Below, piece after piece: positions 12,270 through 23,976 of a stretch of DNA of 64,000 nucleotides. Each line of letters opens with the position of its first letter. Positions within the stretch are counted from its first letter, which is position 1. The translations under genes were made by a program, and so were the position numbers. Below the pieces are notes generated by a model. It did not search any database and was not told the DNA's origin. It saw nothing but the letters and a program-made list of their open reading frames with translations. Origin of the DNA: Phialocephala subalpina (Eukaryota; Ascomycota; Leotiomycetes; Helotiales; Mollisiaceae); contig FJOG01000034.1 of NCBI GenBank assembly GCA_900073065.1, positions 1-64,000 on the forward strand. Direction: 5' to 3'.

Positions 12270-14287
12270 TTAACGAAGGCGAAGTTCAACAAGTGGCGGA
12301 ACACCGTCGAAAATCTCCGTAAGCGGGCAATCTCCGCCAACTCTCAACCCTGAAACATATGCTACCCCGACCACGGAGTAGCATCCGTCGTCACGGGGTC
12401 TCAAGATCATGGGGCAATTAGTTCTTGCAATGATCGCTATCTTGTCCCCCTTCTGGACTGCAGAGTCGATAATATCAGCCCCATTGTCACCTCTGGGTCC
12501 GACTCCAATGAAACCGGTGGTGCTTCTGAACAGATTCCGTCCTTGGCTGGGGGCGAATTTGTTCTTCTTCCGAAAGTATATCTCCTCCAAATCGTGCAAG
12601 AATTGTTTGCGAGCATTTTCACCTGAGACAGGAGAAGTACAAATGTAATTTGTAATTTGTGAGGTCCACTTTACAAATTTATGATCCCTAGACCTCTCTT
12701 CTTTCCAAGAGGAAACACAGCTCAGAAATGCATTGTATTCCTCGTCTTTTTTTTGTATCTCATCAAAAAGGTTTAAGGCGGGCCTAGAGGCTTCAAGGCC
12801 TGCCAGATTGCTTCAATGCCTTTCTTGTAGTTACCATAGCGGCTGGCGACTGAAGATGATGATTGGATCCATTCAATTGCTTGTAGGATTTCTTCCTGGA
12901 AATTTTCGTTCGAAAAATTCTTTGAGACGCCAGCGATTGTATCGAGGAAGACACCGTGACAGGTAAGTATATTCTCGTTTATACTTATTGGCTGGGTTGA
13001 GATAACCGGTGCATTGAGTTCTGGCACATCGACCCCCTCCTTGATTTTCCAAGGAAACCAGTATGTGAGCCCGAATTCTATGCACAAGGCCCATGACGGT
13101 CCTCGATCGGCTGATACTGTGTCAATGGTGTTGAAATGTAAAAGATGTTGCTCTTTTTCTACAACGACCTTCGTCGCAGCTCCATAAACTTGATCAAGTG
13201 AGTTGTCGTAGCTCAGATGCGATAATTCCGATCGTGTCTCCTCGTCTACCATGCCCAGAAGAGCGAATAGTCGATCATGTGGCATCCCGACATCGTAACG
13301 TAGCGTTGCGATTACACAGCTCCAGAGGCTCAGCGGACGGTCAGATGCTGGATCGTGGAATCTTGTCTGAAGACGGCTCTGTCGAACGATTCTCCCAAGT
13401 GTGTTTAGCTGGGTGTCACTGAGGCCATAATTGCGCTCCAAGATATATCTAGCTGCTGCGTAGAATGCTTTCCACTCAATAGACTGGGCTCCGCAAACCA
13501 CAATGGTGCTTTCCTCGGATGAGAGGGCAATCTCTTGCACAGTCCATAGCCTTGAAAAGTATGTTCGTGATGCCAACACTTCGAGAACGGCAGGCCAAGC
13601 ATCAAGCTCACGGTATTGACCAATCTTATCTCCGGTTTTGAATTCACCAATTCCGGGAATCTTTATAAGACGGAGGGTTCCATATGAGTCGGCTAGGCGT
13701 GGTATGACCTCAAAGGCATCCCGCGTCAACGCGTTTTCCTCTCCGATCCAGATGACGACCCTTCCAGCGTTCTTATAAACCTCTCCCATGAGACCTACTT
13801 GATGACTCCTTTCAGTCACGTCATCTTGGTTGATACAAATAGCATCAATCCACAGTAGTCTTCCGACGTGGGGTTGTCTCAGCCGCTTCAAAGCTGCTAA
13901 AAGATTCGAAGTCACCTTCAAGGTCTTGCCATTACAGAGAATTCCGTGCTCTCGAGTGAGTTCTCCCCATTCATACGACAGAGCCTCGCACTTTGACAAG
14001 TCGGCAAGGGGACAATGCAGGATGTTGGCATGAATATTTCCGTTCGCGGTTCCAGGCAAAAGATGAAGGAGCCTAATTTCGTCCGGCGGTTCAAGTTTCC
14101 GGTATTGGAATACTTCTGCCATCTCCTGAGTCATATCCTCGTTTCTGGAATAAAGCGAGAAGAATGAAGCTCGTAGTCGAGAATTTCGAACTGTCTTATC
14201 GCCAGGATGATCTTGTGCTTGGCAAATTTCCGAGTTGCAAGGGGTATTGATTGGGAGTTGGAGAGCAAGTAGCTGTTCGAAACTCAA
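12270..14287 (-). CDS. HET-domain heterokaryon incompatibility protein, frame change near 3' end
   Basis: The main frame (12773-14287, 504 codons) carries a HET domain at about residues 100-245: EALSYEWG, then RLLWIDAICINQDDVTERSH, then VVIWIGEE. HET domains trigger cell death in fungal incompatibility. The family's C-terminal block (TTGFIGVGPRG and MILRPRDDGCYSVVG) is present but in another frame that is open from about 12815 to 12270. The frames overlap near 12800. Either a very short intron (GTAACT at 12834 to CAG at 12800, 35 nt, which restores the frame) or a one-base indel joins them. The 35 nt intron is shorter than usual, so a recent frameshift is equally likely. The start could also be the Met at about residue 52. 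Confidence 0.85.
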
Positions 14288-14462
14288 ATATCAAATCTGC
14301 TGGGGATCGAAGAATTGTATACGCAGCCTTCCCTGGGCAAAATAATCCCGGAACAGATTTCGCAAAGAGGGATGGGAGAATCTTCTCGGTAGAAGAAGGA
14401 GAAATACCAGTAGTACTTGCACCTGCGTGGCAGTGCCATGCGGGTGCTGCATCGGTGTGACG

Positions 14463-14951
14463 CTACCGCCTACCGCCTACCGCCTCAGGCCTCAGGCAGC
14501 CAGGCATGTACTTAGTCAGCGGTGGTGAGACTACCACCAAGGGGTGTCGGAATTCGTGGCCCTCCGCCTCCGAAATCCCTGGCAAAATCACAATCTCAAT
14601 ACCCCGCTCCTTAAAAACGTCTTCCACCAATTTCCACTCCGCTTTTTATACTCCTTGTCGTGATTTTGCCTCCTTGCTCCAGCGATCCTCATCCCATCTA
14701 TTCCTGAGCATAGAGCCGGCCAGGTTGAGATGCCTGTCCCTGACGAGCAGACGTTTAAGATTACAGAATCTCTCAAAGAAGTTGATGCTTCGAAGCCCGT
14801 ACCCTCGAGCACTAGAAAGCGCATCGGGGCTGATATTTGCTAGTATCTTGACGTGGCTAAAAGAACAAGGCCTAGGAACGAAGTCTGATCTCTAAGATAG
14901 GTCAGTGAACCGATAGACACAAGTATCGCATTTCGAGTTGAAATATATCGC
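14463..14951 (-). pseudogene. 2EXR/F-box-like protein remnant
   Basis: One minus-strand frame reads IYFNSKCDTCVYRFTDLS, stop, then HVKILANISPDALSSARGYG and INFFERFCNLKRLLVRD, then after one further stop (TAA at the end of SRQGV) continues as EWKLVEDVFKERGIEIVILP to a TAG at 14463. The FN-x-DT-x-Y and later FxxxxNLKxLxV patterns are those of the C-terminal half of fungal 2EXR proteins. The N-terminal half is missing. Two in-frame stops with no indel look like point mutation. The 3' end runs into an imperfect CCTACCG repeat. Confidence 0.45.
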
Positions 14952-16872
14952 TCTTCTTGAACCTCGCGGCCATGTCCGAAAGAGAAAGGTGTGATAGAGA
15001 CGGCTTTGCACGAAATTTCGTGAGTCTCGGCAGACGTATAGTGCCTACGGTGTCAGATATGAGTACATAAAACCGTCCCGAGGATTCAAGAGTCTGAGGA
15101 TACCGTTATCAAAAAATCGGGATTGGGAGAAAGTTACCTCCTATATCAAATTTTGAAGCTCGATAGCTAACCGTAGAAAGCTGGGAAAGCTCTTAAGAGG
15201 CATTCCCGGAATCATTAATTCTTTGATTGTTTCGTTTTCCATGGTTGGATCGCTAGTACACGACAGTCTCCTTATCTCTCATCCAACTTACAGTCTTGTT
15301 AATCGGGACTATTACGAGAGTTCCACGTCAAGGAGTAAATACCTGAACTTAATCGCTGTAACCGATAGAGTGTAATGTATATGGGTCTCCTTGTAGTCGT
15401 CGCACTATTCTCGAATAGTATATCGACGACGTCCGTATCGGAACTCAACTTTGGCATAGTCATATATATTATTGTGGTTGATAGCGAGGAGTTGGAGATA
15501 TGAGGGAGGATGGGTCGTTGTGCTTTAAGCTTTGTTTGCGCAGAGTCGGCAGGTCTTTGACTTGCAATATTTGCATTCATAGATGAACTAGTGTGGGCCG
15601 CCATAGCATATAGAGCAAACCCACCGTATCATTGTTGATTCGGACTTGACGAGATTAAATAAGTGGTTGCAATAGCCTGGAATGGCCATTATAGGGGTGT
15701 GTTGTGGTGCTGCAAATTTAGATATATGTGTTTGTATAAATGAGGGCAAGTTGATTTCGACGACGACTTGATTTCAGTTAGAATATAAATAAAAATAAAT
15801 GTAAAAATTATGTGGGTATTATATTTGCTTTATATAATTGTTTGATGCTTCGCAATGTTCTCTAAACGCAACTTCACGAAGACTAAGCCAGTCCCGAAGC
15901 TCATAATTCAAATCACGTTCTGTTCCTGAAGATATGTATATGCAAGCCATGTGCAAGCCATTACGGTATAAACGACAGGCAAAGAGTCTTGGCACGAGTA
16001 TGGAAGGGTGTTGCGCCAAAAGACTCAATATTATAAAGAAAGAGGGAGATGAGAAAGGAGTAGGAGGATGCACAGCTTTCAGCTTTGGGAGGATATTCGA
16101 GGAGGGAGGAGGGGAGAAAACAGAACTCCCAGCCGTTGACTGGAGTCGAAATATCGCTCATCGCGAGGCAATAGGAATAGTGACATAAAGCAATAAAGTA
16201 GGAAGAATCAAGGAACAAGTGAAGTAGAAGCTGGCGTATCTCAAGAAGGCAGATGTTATTGCGATATATTACAGCTAGATACGCTGAGTTTAGTTAGTGT
16301 GTTAGAATTAGAGCTGTATACTAGTGAGGGGAGAAATAAGGGTATGTTGGCTATGTGCTGTCCTAAAGGGGATTGCAGGAGGGGGGGCGTGCAGGCTATT
16401 CTCCAGAGGTATGAGGTACTGCTTATAGAGGCTTTAGGGGAGTTGAGAAGAGCTGTGAAGGGACGGCTGGTGCATCTGGGTAGAAGGAGGGCAATGGAAT
16501 AAGAGGGAGGAGTTAGTCCGGGGTAAATTTAATGTACCCCTTAGAGTGGGACGTTGGACTTGTATCACCCTAAATGAATTGTTAGCTTTTTCAAAACTTT
16601 AATCAAAATTCAAGTGCTAGGGACCTCCATGGTGGTTGAAAAATGAGACGATATTGTCCTTGAATCTTTAGGTCACTTAGCGACCAGTTTTCCAGTACCA
16701 CCACATCGGCCTAGACTTCATTGCTCATCCGTAACTGGACATGCTGAAGAGAATGTGACGCGGGTGCGTTCCCACTATCCACATGCCAAAGCATTGCTTA
16801 AAGCGATGCGCTCAAAGCTCCTTCGAATGTTGCACTTCCAGACGCCCTTTAGTCACAAACCCCCTTCATCCT
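14952..16872. other. intergenic region without a convincing gene
   Basis: Short frames exist on both strands, the best being 15299-15604 on the minus strand (101 codons, starting MAAHTSSSMNANI, Ser/Thr-rich), but none shows a domain, splice-supported extension or other sign of coding. Left as unassigned. Confidence 0.4.
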
Positions 16873-17714
16873 TTAGAGCTTCCCCTTCAAGGGCTTATCA
16901 CCCTTGATAGCATCAAAGATCTTCAAGGCTCCGACGGTAAGAGCTCCAGCACTGGCAACTCCATCAACGATAACGACGCCATATCCTGCTGCGCCAGCAC
17001 TTTGCAGGGTCGCGAAAACGCTTCCAGCCGCGACGTCACCGATGTAAGAATGCACTAGAGCAGCAGCAGTGTCTAGGCCATCCAAGTTAATAAAAATAAC
17101 ACAAGTATTCAAGTGAAAAGGAGAATCTTACCAGCTCCAACCCCTTCACTACCAAATCCAAGGACCCAGAGAGTAGGCGTAGTGACAAGACCAGGGTAAA
17201 CAACGATCAGACCCGCGCTGGCGATCACAACCATCTCCCCAGGATGATCTTGGATCCACTTGCCAGCTTCATCCAACGCAGGAGCAAGCTTCTCACGACC
17301 GAACTCAGCTAGTGCGGCAAGGGCTGGGCTGAGCTGCTTCTCGTGGAGCTCCTTCAACGTCGCGCTCGTGACATAGAGACCTGGGATGATTTCCTTCTCG
17401 CCTAAGTCGTTGAGTGTGGCGACAGAAACACTGATAGCAGGACCAAGATGCTTCTCCTGGAACTCGGTCAATGCGTCGCCTGTCAGGAGGAGGGCGGGAC
17501 CCAAATGTCGTCCGAACCCATCGAGGACTTTATTAGTTTCATCTAGGATATGACTGAGAGCCGGAGTGAATTTCTCGCGATTAAATTCTTTGATACTGGT
17601 AGCTGCATCGCCAATAATGGGCGCGACGTTGTTATTCGCGAACTCTTTTGTGAGGGTTGCTGTCCCCGCGAGATAGGTAACGACGCCTTTCATGAAGTCT
17701 CCGAAGGGCGCCAT
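16873..17714 (-). CDS. ISG12/IFI6-IFI27-like membrane protein with N-terminal amphipathic repeats
   Basis: Exons 17132-17714 and 16873-17072 (donor GTAAGA, acceptor CTAG, phase 1) encode 260 residues. The C-terminal third matches the interferon-alpha-inducible 6-16 family: TPTLWVLGFGSEGVGAG, then GDVAAGSVFATLQSAGAAGYG, rich in Gly and Ala and able to form two or more membrane helices. Residues about 20-165 are a run of roughly 22-residue amphipathic repeats with the core EKxLxPAL (FNREKFTPALSHI, LHEKQLSPALAAL, FGREKLAPALDEA). In animals this family sits in mitochondria or inner nuclear membrane and affects apoptosis; the fungal role is unknown. Splicing is essential: without it the frame ends seven codons after the splice site. 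Confidence 0.78.
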
Positions 17715-18560
17715 AGTTGGATGTTTGGAGTGAGGTACTAGTTGTGTGGGTTATAGATGGGTTGCAAGTTCAATGCGACGGGCTTTAATAGTGAGGTTAT
17801 GGTGTCAGTGTTTGAGGCAAGGAAAGTGAAGTGGAGTAAATTTATGATGGTGAAGAGGTTCGTGGTTTTATTTGTCCACGTTTGTTGGAGGTCGCTTACT
17901 GGTCATGGAAACGACCTTTATGCAGCCGGGCTCATCCAACACGCAGAGCTTCAAATTCTCAGCAGCCTTCGGTACACAGGGCTTCGACGTGGGTCGTCGT
18001 AATTAGCTACTTGAATCCTGAGACTAGACTTTCCTCGTGGCCCCTTTACATCAAAGGCTCACCAATCGAGAACGCAGAATCGAGCACGTGGAACTGCCAA
18101 AGCTGTCGCCTACTTGAGCAATGAGATCCAGCTGGACAATGGACTGTGGAATGTGAAATGTGGAATTGGATGCGTCCCTATTACGAAGCAGACAATTCCA
18201 TCCTCGCACCGCACGCTGCATTGTACGTTGAGAACCAAGAGATGGAGATGCCATGCAGGATGCTCAAAGGTGCGCCAATCGGGGAACATGGAAATCCTCT
18301 TAGAAGGTAATGAGGCTGAGTAGATAAGATACATCAGGAGCCCACGCGTAGGTATACAAGTAAGAATAATCGATTTAGACAATTCGGATTATGCGTGCGG
18401 CTCGAGACTAATCCTTAATAGTTACAAAATTCAACTATATATAAAGTTGAAGGCCGGAATCATAAAGACCGAAATGCGGGCAAGGATCAAGACGGGGTTG
18501 CGAGAGCTAAAGTATATATCTAATTTGAAGTCCTCGAGAACGCCGCCAAGTTTACTCGTA
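17715..18560. other. intergenic region
   Basis: Normal composition, several overlapping short frames on both strands, none with a recognisable domain. The first 200 bases are the likely promoter of the ISG12-like gene. Confidence 0.4.
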
Positions 18561-19790
18561 TTATTTTATTAATATTATAAAAAGAAATATAATCGATCAA
18601 AAGTAAATATTATAATATAATATTTTCCAATCCAGCGAAAAACTAAAATATTATTACTTAATTATTATTTTTCAAATTAAATTTTTTTAATTAATATATT
18701 TTAATTTTTAATAAAATTATAAAATTATTTTAAATTATTCTTTATAAAAATACTTAATATATTCATAATAATAAATTTATACTTAAATATATTTTTAATT
18801 AAAAAATTAAAAATAATTGATTTTCTTTCGAAATATTTTTTTATTTAATTTATAAAATTAAAATATTATTTAAAAAGAAATATATAAAATAAATATTAAT
18901 AATAATTATTATTAGAAGAACNNNNNNNNNNNNNNNNNNNNNNNNNNNNNNNNNNNNNNNNNNNNNNNNNNNNNNNNNNNNNNNNNNNNNNNNNNNNNNN
19001 NNNNNNNNNNNNNNNNNNNNNNNNNNNNNNNNNNNNNNNNNNNNNNNNNNNNNNNNNNNNNNNNNNNNNNNNNNNNNNNNNNNNNNNNNNNNNNNNNNNN
19101 NNNNNNNNNNNNNNNNNNNNNNNNNNNNNNNNNNNNNNNNNNNNNNNNNNNNNNNNNNNNNNNNNNNNNNNNNNNNNNNNNNNNNNNNNNNNNNNNNNNN
19201 NNNNNNNNNNNNNNNNNNNNNNNNNNNNNNNNNNNNNNNNNNNNNNNNNNNNNNNNNNNNNNNNNNNNNNNNNNNNNNNNNNNNNNNNNNNNNNNNNNNN
19301 NNNNNNNNNNNNNNNNNNNNNNNNNNNNNNNNNNNNNNNNNNNNNNNNNNNNNNNNNNNNNNNNNNNNNNATAAAAACAAAAAAAATAAAGAATTAATAT
19401 TATTAAAAAGAATATTAAATGATTTATAAAATAAAACTTTGATAAAATAATAATATAATATATATATAAAAAGAAATTTTTAATAAATATTTGGAAATTA
19501 ATTTTTCGAATATTTAATTTATATTTTTTGATTTTTAAATTATAAATTTTATAAGAATAGTTATATAAAATAAATTATAAAATTTAATTTCAAAGTTTAT
19601 AATATATATATTTTAATTATATTATAAATTAATATATTATATAATTTTGTTTTATTTCTTTTTAGAAAATATAAAATTTATTATTTTGATAATTAAAATT
19701 ATTTTTTAGATTATAATATTTTAATTTTTAAAATATTATAAAATACGCCAAAAATTATATTTTCGTAATTTACCAAGTATATATTAGCCA
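18561..19790. other. AT-rich tract with an assembly gap
   Basis: Nearly pure A and T on both sides of a run of N from 18922 to 19370. No gene can be supported. The composition matches the other RIP-type tracts in the window. Confidence 0.7.
18922..19370. other. assembly gap (N)
   Basis: 449 undetermined bases. Any frame read through this interval is an artefact. Confidence 0.99.
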
Positions 19791-20230
19791 TAGAGCGTCA
19801 TTGGTTTGATGATAAAAGGCCTATCGTATTTGGATTTGTTATTTGCTCCTATATAACCTATTCGAAGCCAATTTGGATTAGGTTTGAATGTGGCTAAAAT
19901 TAACCGCTAACCACCATTCCATCCATTAGAAGGGGCCCAAAATGGGCTCCATAGAATATAGTCCCTATCTACTATTGGATTACCATTGTTCTCGTTGAAT
20001 ATCTTCATAGCCTCGACTCCTCCACTGAAGTTATTCTAGTACCAAGTCATCTCACTTCTACATCCAAACATCGCCAATCAATATATCTAAAACTATTCAA
20101 ATTTCTACTACCACCGGAAAATAAAATCATCGTATTTATTACCTAGGAACACCCCCTTCGCCTGCTCTCGAGGTCACAATCAGATAAAGGCGGGCAAATT
20201 CCAAAATGGAAGTCGCTAGGAAATCTCCAC
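19791..20230. other. intergenic region
   Basis: Mixed composition; no open frame of note. It contains the 3' flank of the histidine phosphatase gene. Confidence 0.4.
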
Positions 20231-20875
20231 CTAAACTGGAACAAGCACGCTACCTCTTTCCTCGTCTTCCTTAATCGTGTAACTTTCCCATCCGGCCTTA
20301 GGTAGATCAATCTCCGGATCACCTGACAAATACTTCATAAATACTCCATGCGTAACAACGACGACGTCTCTCCTTTCACTGTCCTTCAATGCAACAATTC
20401 TCTCTCTCAATTGGCCTCGCACTTTCCCTGCCCTGCGGCTTACTGCACTGTCATCTGCAGAATAAAATCCCTCCTTCGAAAGCCATCCTGGCTGAAGGGT
20501 AGAAAAGTCCAAGCTAGGAAATACTATTTCCAGAGCACGTCTCTCCGACCCAGTATCGCAAGGCAAGGAGCTGCGCTCTTGAAGATCGGGGTCAAGCAAC
20601 AGCTCTGCGCCTCTGTCGATGCCCTTTCCTGAGCCTTCGTCATAGTAGCTTTTGTCGAGCACATTCGTAAAGGCCAGAAGTGTGGTTTGTATTGTTCGGC
20701 GAAGTGGGGACGTGATTACCAGGCCAAGTTTGTCGGAGTACGGGAAGGTCCGACCGAGGGTTTCCGCTTGCTGACAGCCTAAGGGTGTCAACTCTGGATC
20801 GCGGCGACTGAAGTCTTTGTCGACGTTGTGCACCGACTCGGCATGTCTAACAAGATGAATTCTGCCCTCTATCAT
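20231..20875 (-). CDS. histidine phosphatase (phosphoglycerate mutase-like)
   Basis: 214 residues if translation starts at the Met directly before the first beta-strand (MIEGRIHLVRHAES); the frame is open 19 codons further upstream. The RHG-type catalytic motif is LVRHAESVHN, with the acid/base region at DPDLQE and the second catalytic histidine in VVVVTHGVF. This arrangement is that of the small branch-1 histidine phosphatases found in many ascomycetes, which act on small phosphorylated metabolites. Substrate cannot be told. No intron is needed and the length is normal for the family. Confidence 0.88.
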   Translation of the reverse strand: MIEGRIHLVRHAESVHNVDKDFSRRDPELTPLGCQQAETLGRTFPYSDKLGLVITSPLRRTIQTTLLAFTNVLDKSYYDEGSGKGIDRGAELLLDPDLQERSSLPCDTGSERRALEIVFPSLDFSTLQPGWLSKEGFYSADDSAVSRRAGKVRGQLRERIVALKDSERRDVVVVTHGVFMKYLSGDPEIDLPKAGWESYTIKEDEERGSVLVPV

Positions 20876-21777
20876 CGTAAATAATTTAACATCGCTCCTG
20901 GGCTTTTCAGTTGTTCTTATGCACACGCACACTCACTCACTCCCTTCTGGCGCAATATGGTGTGGTTTCGCGTCATCTGAGCCTCTCACCTCTGTTTGGT
21001 GTTCTTCGATGCCAAGGGGGTAGCTAGCGTCAAGCACCATACCACAACCAGGTTTCAGTGACATTTTGTTCAACTTGGATTCGGAGGGAAGATGAAAGAT
21101 CCGTCTCTCACAGAACAGAACAGAATAGAAAAAACATACGCATGACAGCAATAGGGAATGAAATTGGAGTACACCTGCAGGAACATGTTGAAGGGACCAC
21201 CTCGGTACCGTTCGTTGGAGTTTCCTGTAGGCTTGAATGAGAGCGCTGTGGTCAAGTTTTAGCACCTTGGCCACTAAACTTCCAGGCCTTCAACCCCTGA
21301 AATATGGAAAATCAAACCACTCCAACTTGAAAGGTCTCCGCCCCTGATGTGCAATCCATTTGACGAAATGAGTTGGGTTACGCTTTGCGACAGGCCAGCT
21401 CGACAGAACGAATCTGATAAAGATCATAATGTCGAGAGTGAGGGAAAGGGATCTGAAGACGAGCCATGCAAGGTCCCGCTTGGGCGCATCGACGTAAAAG
21501 CTTATTGAATAAAGTTCCCAAGACATAACAACTCTTATGATTTCCTCTGGGTTCCTTGACCTATCTTCAAGACGACGATTGCGATGTTTGGGAGAGAAGA
21601 AGAAGGGGGACATTGATGAAGATGCTTGCAGGTGTGAGAAGAACCTCAGAGGGGTGTGCAGCCATCAAGACTGAGATGCCCATCATGTGAATCACACCAT
21701 TTTTCGAAACCTCGACTTCCCTCTCCCTTCCTTCCTCACTCCCATCTTTCTAACGATGCCAACAACACACTCCAACA
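20876..21777. other. shared upstream region between phosphatase and transporter
   Basis: About 900 bases between two divergent genes. One minus-strand frame, 21290-21613 (107 codons starting MSPFFFSPKHRNRR), has an ATG and a plausible hydrophobic middle, but I recognise no family and would not call it a gene on this evidence. Confidence 0.4.
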
Positions 21778-23510
21778 ATGGCCGAGAACGATCAATTGAG
21801 CGATGGAGCCAACAGGCCACTTCTCTCGACCTCCGATGAGCAAGAATACGGCACATCAGCGACCTTCTTGACCACAACTCCCCCGGAAGGAACATTCAAG
21901 CGCAATCTTGGAGCCATCAACGCATTCGCCATTGTCATAAGCATCGTTATTGGGAGCGGTGTCTTTACGTCTCCTGGATCTATCGATGCGAATGTCCCAT
22001 CTCCAGGTGCGGCATTAATCACGTGGTTGGTTGGAGGGGTGCTTGCTTGGACTGGAGCTGCTACTTTGGCTGAGCTTGGGACTGCGATTCCTGGAGAAGG
22101 TACGTTGCTTTAGAATTCCATTCATTTCAGATGAGAAAAAATCTGATTTCTGTGTACAGGTGGTGTTCAGCCATTTCTCAAACGCATCTTTGGTGATGTT
22201 TTTGGCTTCTTGGCCGCCTGGACCTGGATCGTGGCGGTGATGCCTGCAACGCTCGCAATCCTGAGCATCGTCTTCATCGAAACTATCTTCTCTGCGTCGG
22301 GTGTCACTGATCAAGCTGGAAGCATCTTGCATAAGTTGCTCTCCGTGCTCATTCTCCTTGTCATCAATGCAGCAAATGGGATTAGCACGAAGGCAAGCAC
22401 TCGATTGAACAACTTCTTTGTTGGAACCAAGTTTCTCAGCATCTTCGGGGTGTTCCTGGCTGGACTGGTGGTTGTTATCATTGGGCTGGCCAATTCGAAG
22501 CGGGATGTTGGAGGAAGAGATTGGTTGATGAAGCCTTGGTTTGGGTACAGAGATACTCCTGAGCCTGATGGAAGTACGATTGATTGGAGTGAATTGAGTC
22601 AATGGGAGATTCTCGGGCACTTCTCTGCAGCACTCTATGGAGCCTTATGGGCATATTCAGGATGGGACAAGGTGAGTCCAAGATCTTACATCTACCGAAT
22701 GAAGGGTCGCTGATGTTTATCAGGCGATCTACATCACAGCTGAACTCAAGTCACCTGCTCGCCAGCTCCCACTTGCCATCAACACCGCGATTCCAACAAT
22801 TATTGTCTGCTTCATTGCGGCAAACGCCGCTTACTATGTCCTCCTTCCATGGGACGTTATTTCAACAACCGACAGCGTCGCTGTGGTAAGTCCGGAGTTC
22901 CTCATTGTCATTGGCTCCCAGACTGACAATTCAAAAGACTGCCATCACTCGACTCCTAGGCCCAGCCTTCGGTATCGTCGCTGCGATTCTAGTCTGTCTC
23001 GTCGTTGCAGGGTCCCTACTCGGAAACTCCTTCGTCGCTGGTCGTATGACTGTTGCCGCAGCGAACGCAAACTGGCTACCCCACCTCTTCGCCGTCGTCG
23101 GAAAGGTTGGCATCAAACCATCCCCAGATTCATCATCTGACGCGCCCCTCAACGCCCTCCTCCTATCCAGTATCCTCTCAACTCTCTACATCCTGTTTGG
23201 AAACTTCCGTGCTCTGCTCACATTCAACGGCTTGGGCGAATATTCATTCTTCTTCCTCACTGTCGTCGGAGCCATCGTTTTGAGATTTCGAGAACCAGAT
23301 TTGGAGAGACCGTATAAGCCTCTCTTGCTCATTCCGGCAACCTTCGCTATTGTGAGCGGGTTTGTGGTCGTGAGGGGTGCTGTGTTTGCACCCGTCCAGA
23401 CCGCCGTCTTAGTTGTGCTGTGGATTCTTGGTGTGGGATTCTATCAGACGAAGAAATTGTGGACGAAGAAAGCCGAGGAGGGGCATGAGGATGATGTCCA
23501 CGCAGGTTGA
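21778..23510 (+). CDS. LAT-type amino acid permease (APC superfamily)
   Basis: Four exons, 21778-22099, 22160-22671, 22724-22885 and 22938-23510, all with GT-AG borders and matching phases, give 522 residues. The first helix has the APC signature IVIGSGVFTSPG; later hydrophobic segments (about 12 in total) include AFGIVAAILVCLVVAGSL, with the loop FVAGRMTVAAANANWLPHLF typical of L-type and methionine permease (MUP1-like) transporters. The N-terminal 45 residues are polar and cytosolic. It should import neutral amino acids across the plasma membrane. The gene is intact. Introns are 52 to 60 bp. Confidence 0.9.
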
Positions 23511-23976
23511 TCATGAGGGCCAGAACATATGAACAGTCGCGATTTATTCTTGGACAGAAAACCTCGCTCAAGTGTGTGAAGAACCCGATAGTGGTCTCGG
23601 GTTTACGTGCGGAGTGAAGAACCCCGAAAAGGAAGGCACGAATGCAGATTAGTGGCACATGTGACGGGCCCACCCCGAAATTTTACCCCGAACCCCGACG
23701 GAACAATCATCATCGTTATCTCTCAAGGTTTCTTCTCATGCCTCAATGCTTTCCCCAAACCTTTCTGCTCTGACTTCGTTTGCTCACTGGATGTCTCATA
23801 TTTGCATGCGACATGTAAAATATCGCCTTTCTTTCGTTATAATTACTCCATTCGTCAAATTGTTTCTTTGCTTTTTGAGCCCACCCCGAGACACCGAACT
23901 CATGCCCCCACGGCCTCGTCTGCTGTGTCCTTGATCTCCTGTTCCACAATCCCAAAATTCACGGTCGGATCAGCTC
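23511..23976. other. intergenic region between permease and Zn2Cys6 gene
   Basis: The 3' end of the permease and the promoter of the downstream regulator. No gene seen. Confidence 0.4.

Noticed and set aside
13198..13422. Plus-strand frames inside the HET gene
   Set aside because: Shadows of a well-supported coding region.
14506..14895. 129-codon plus-strand frame
   Set aside because: The opposite strand gives a more convincing protein-like sequence (2EXR-like remnant).
18850..19380. Long minus-strand open frame over the first gap
   Set aside because: It is made almost wholly of undetermined bases and AT-rich flank.
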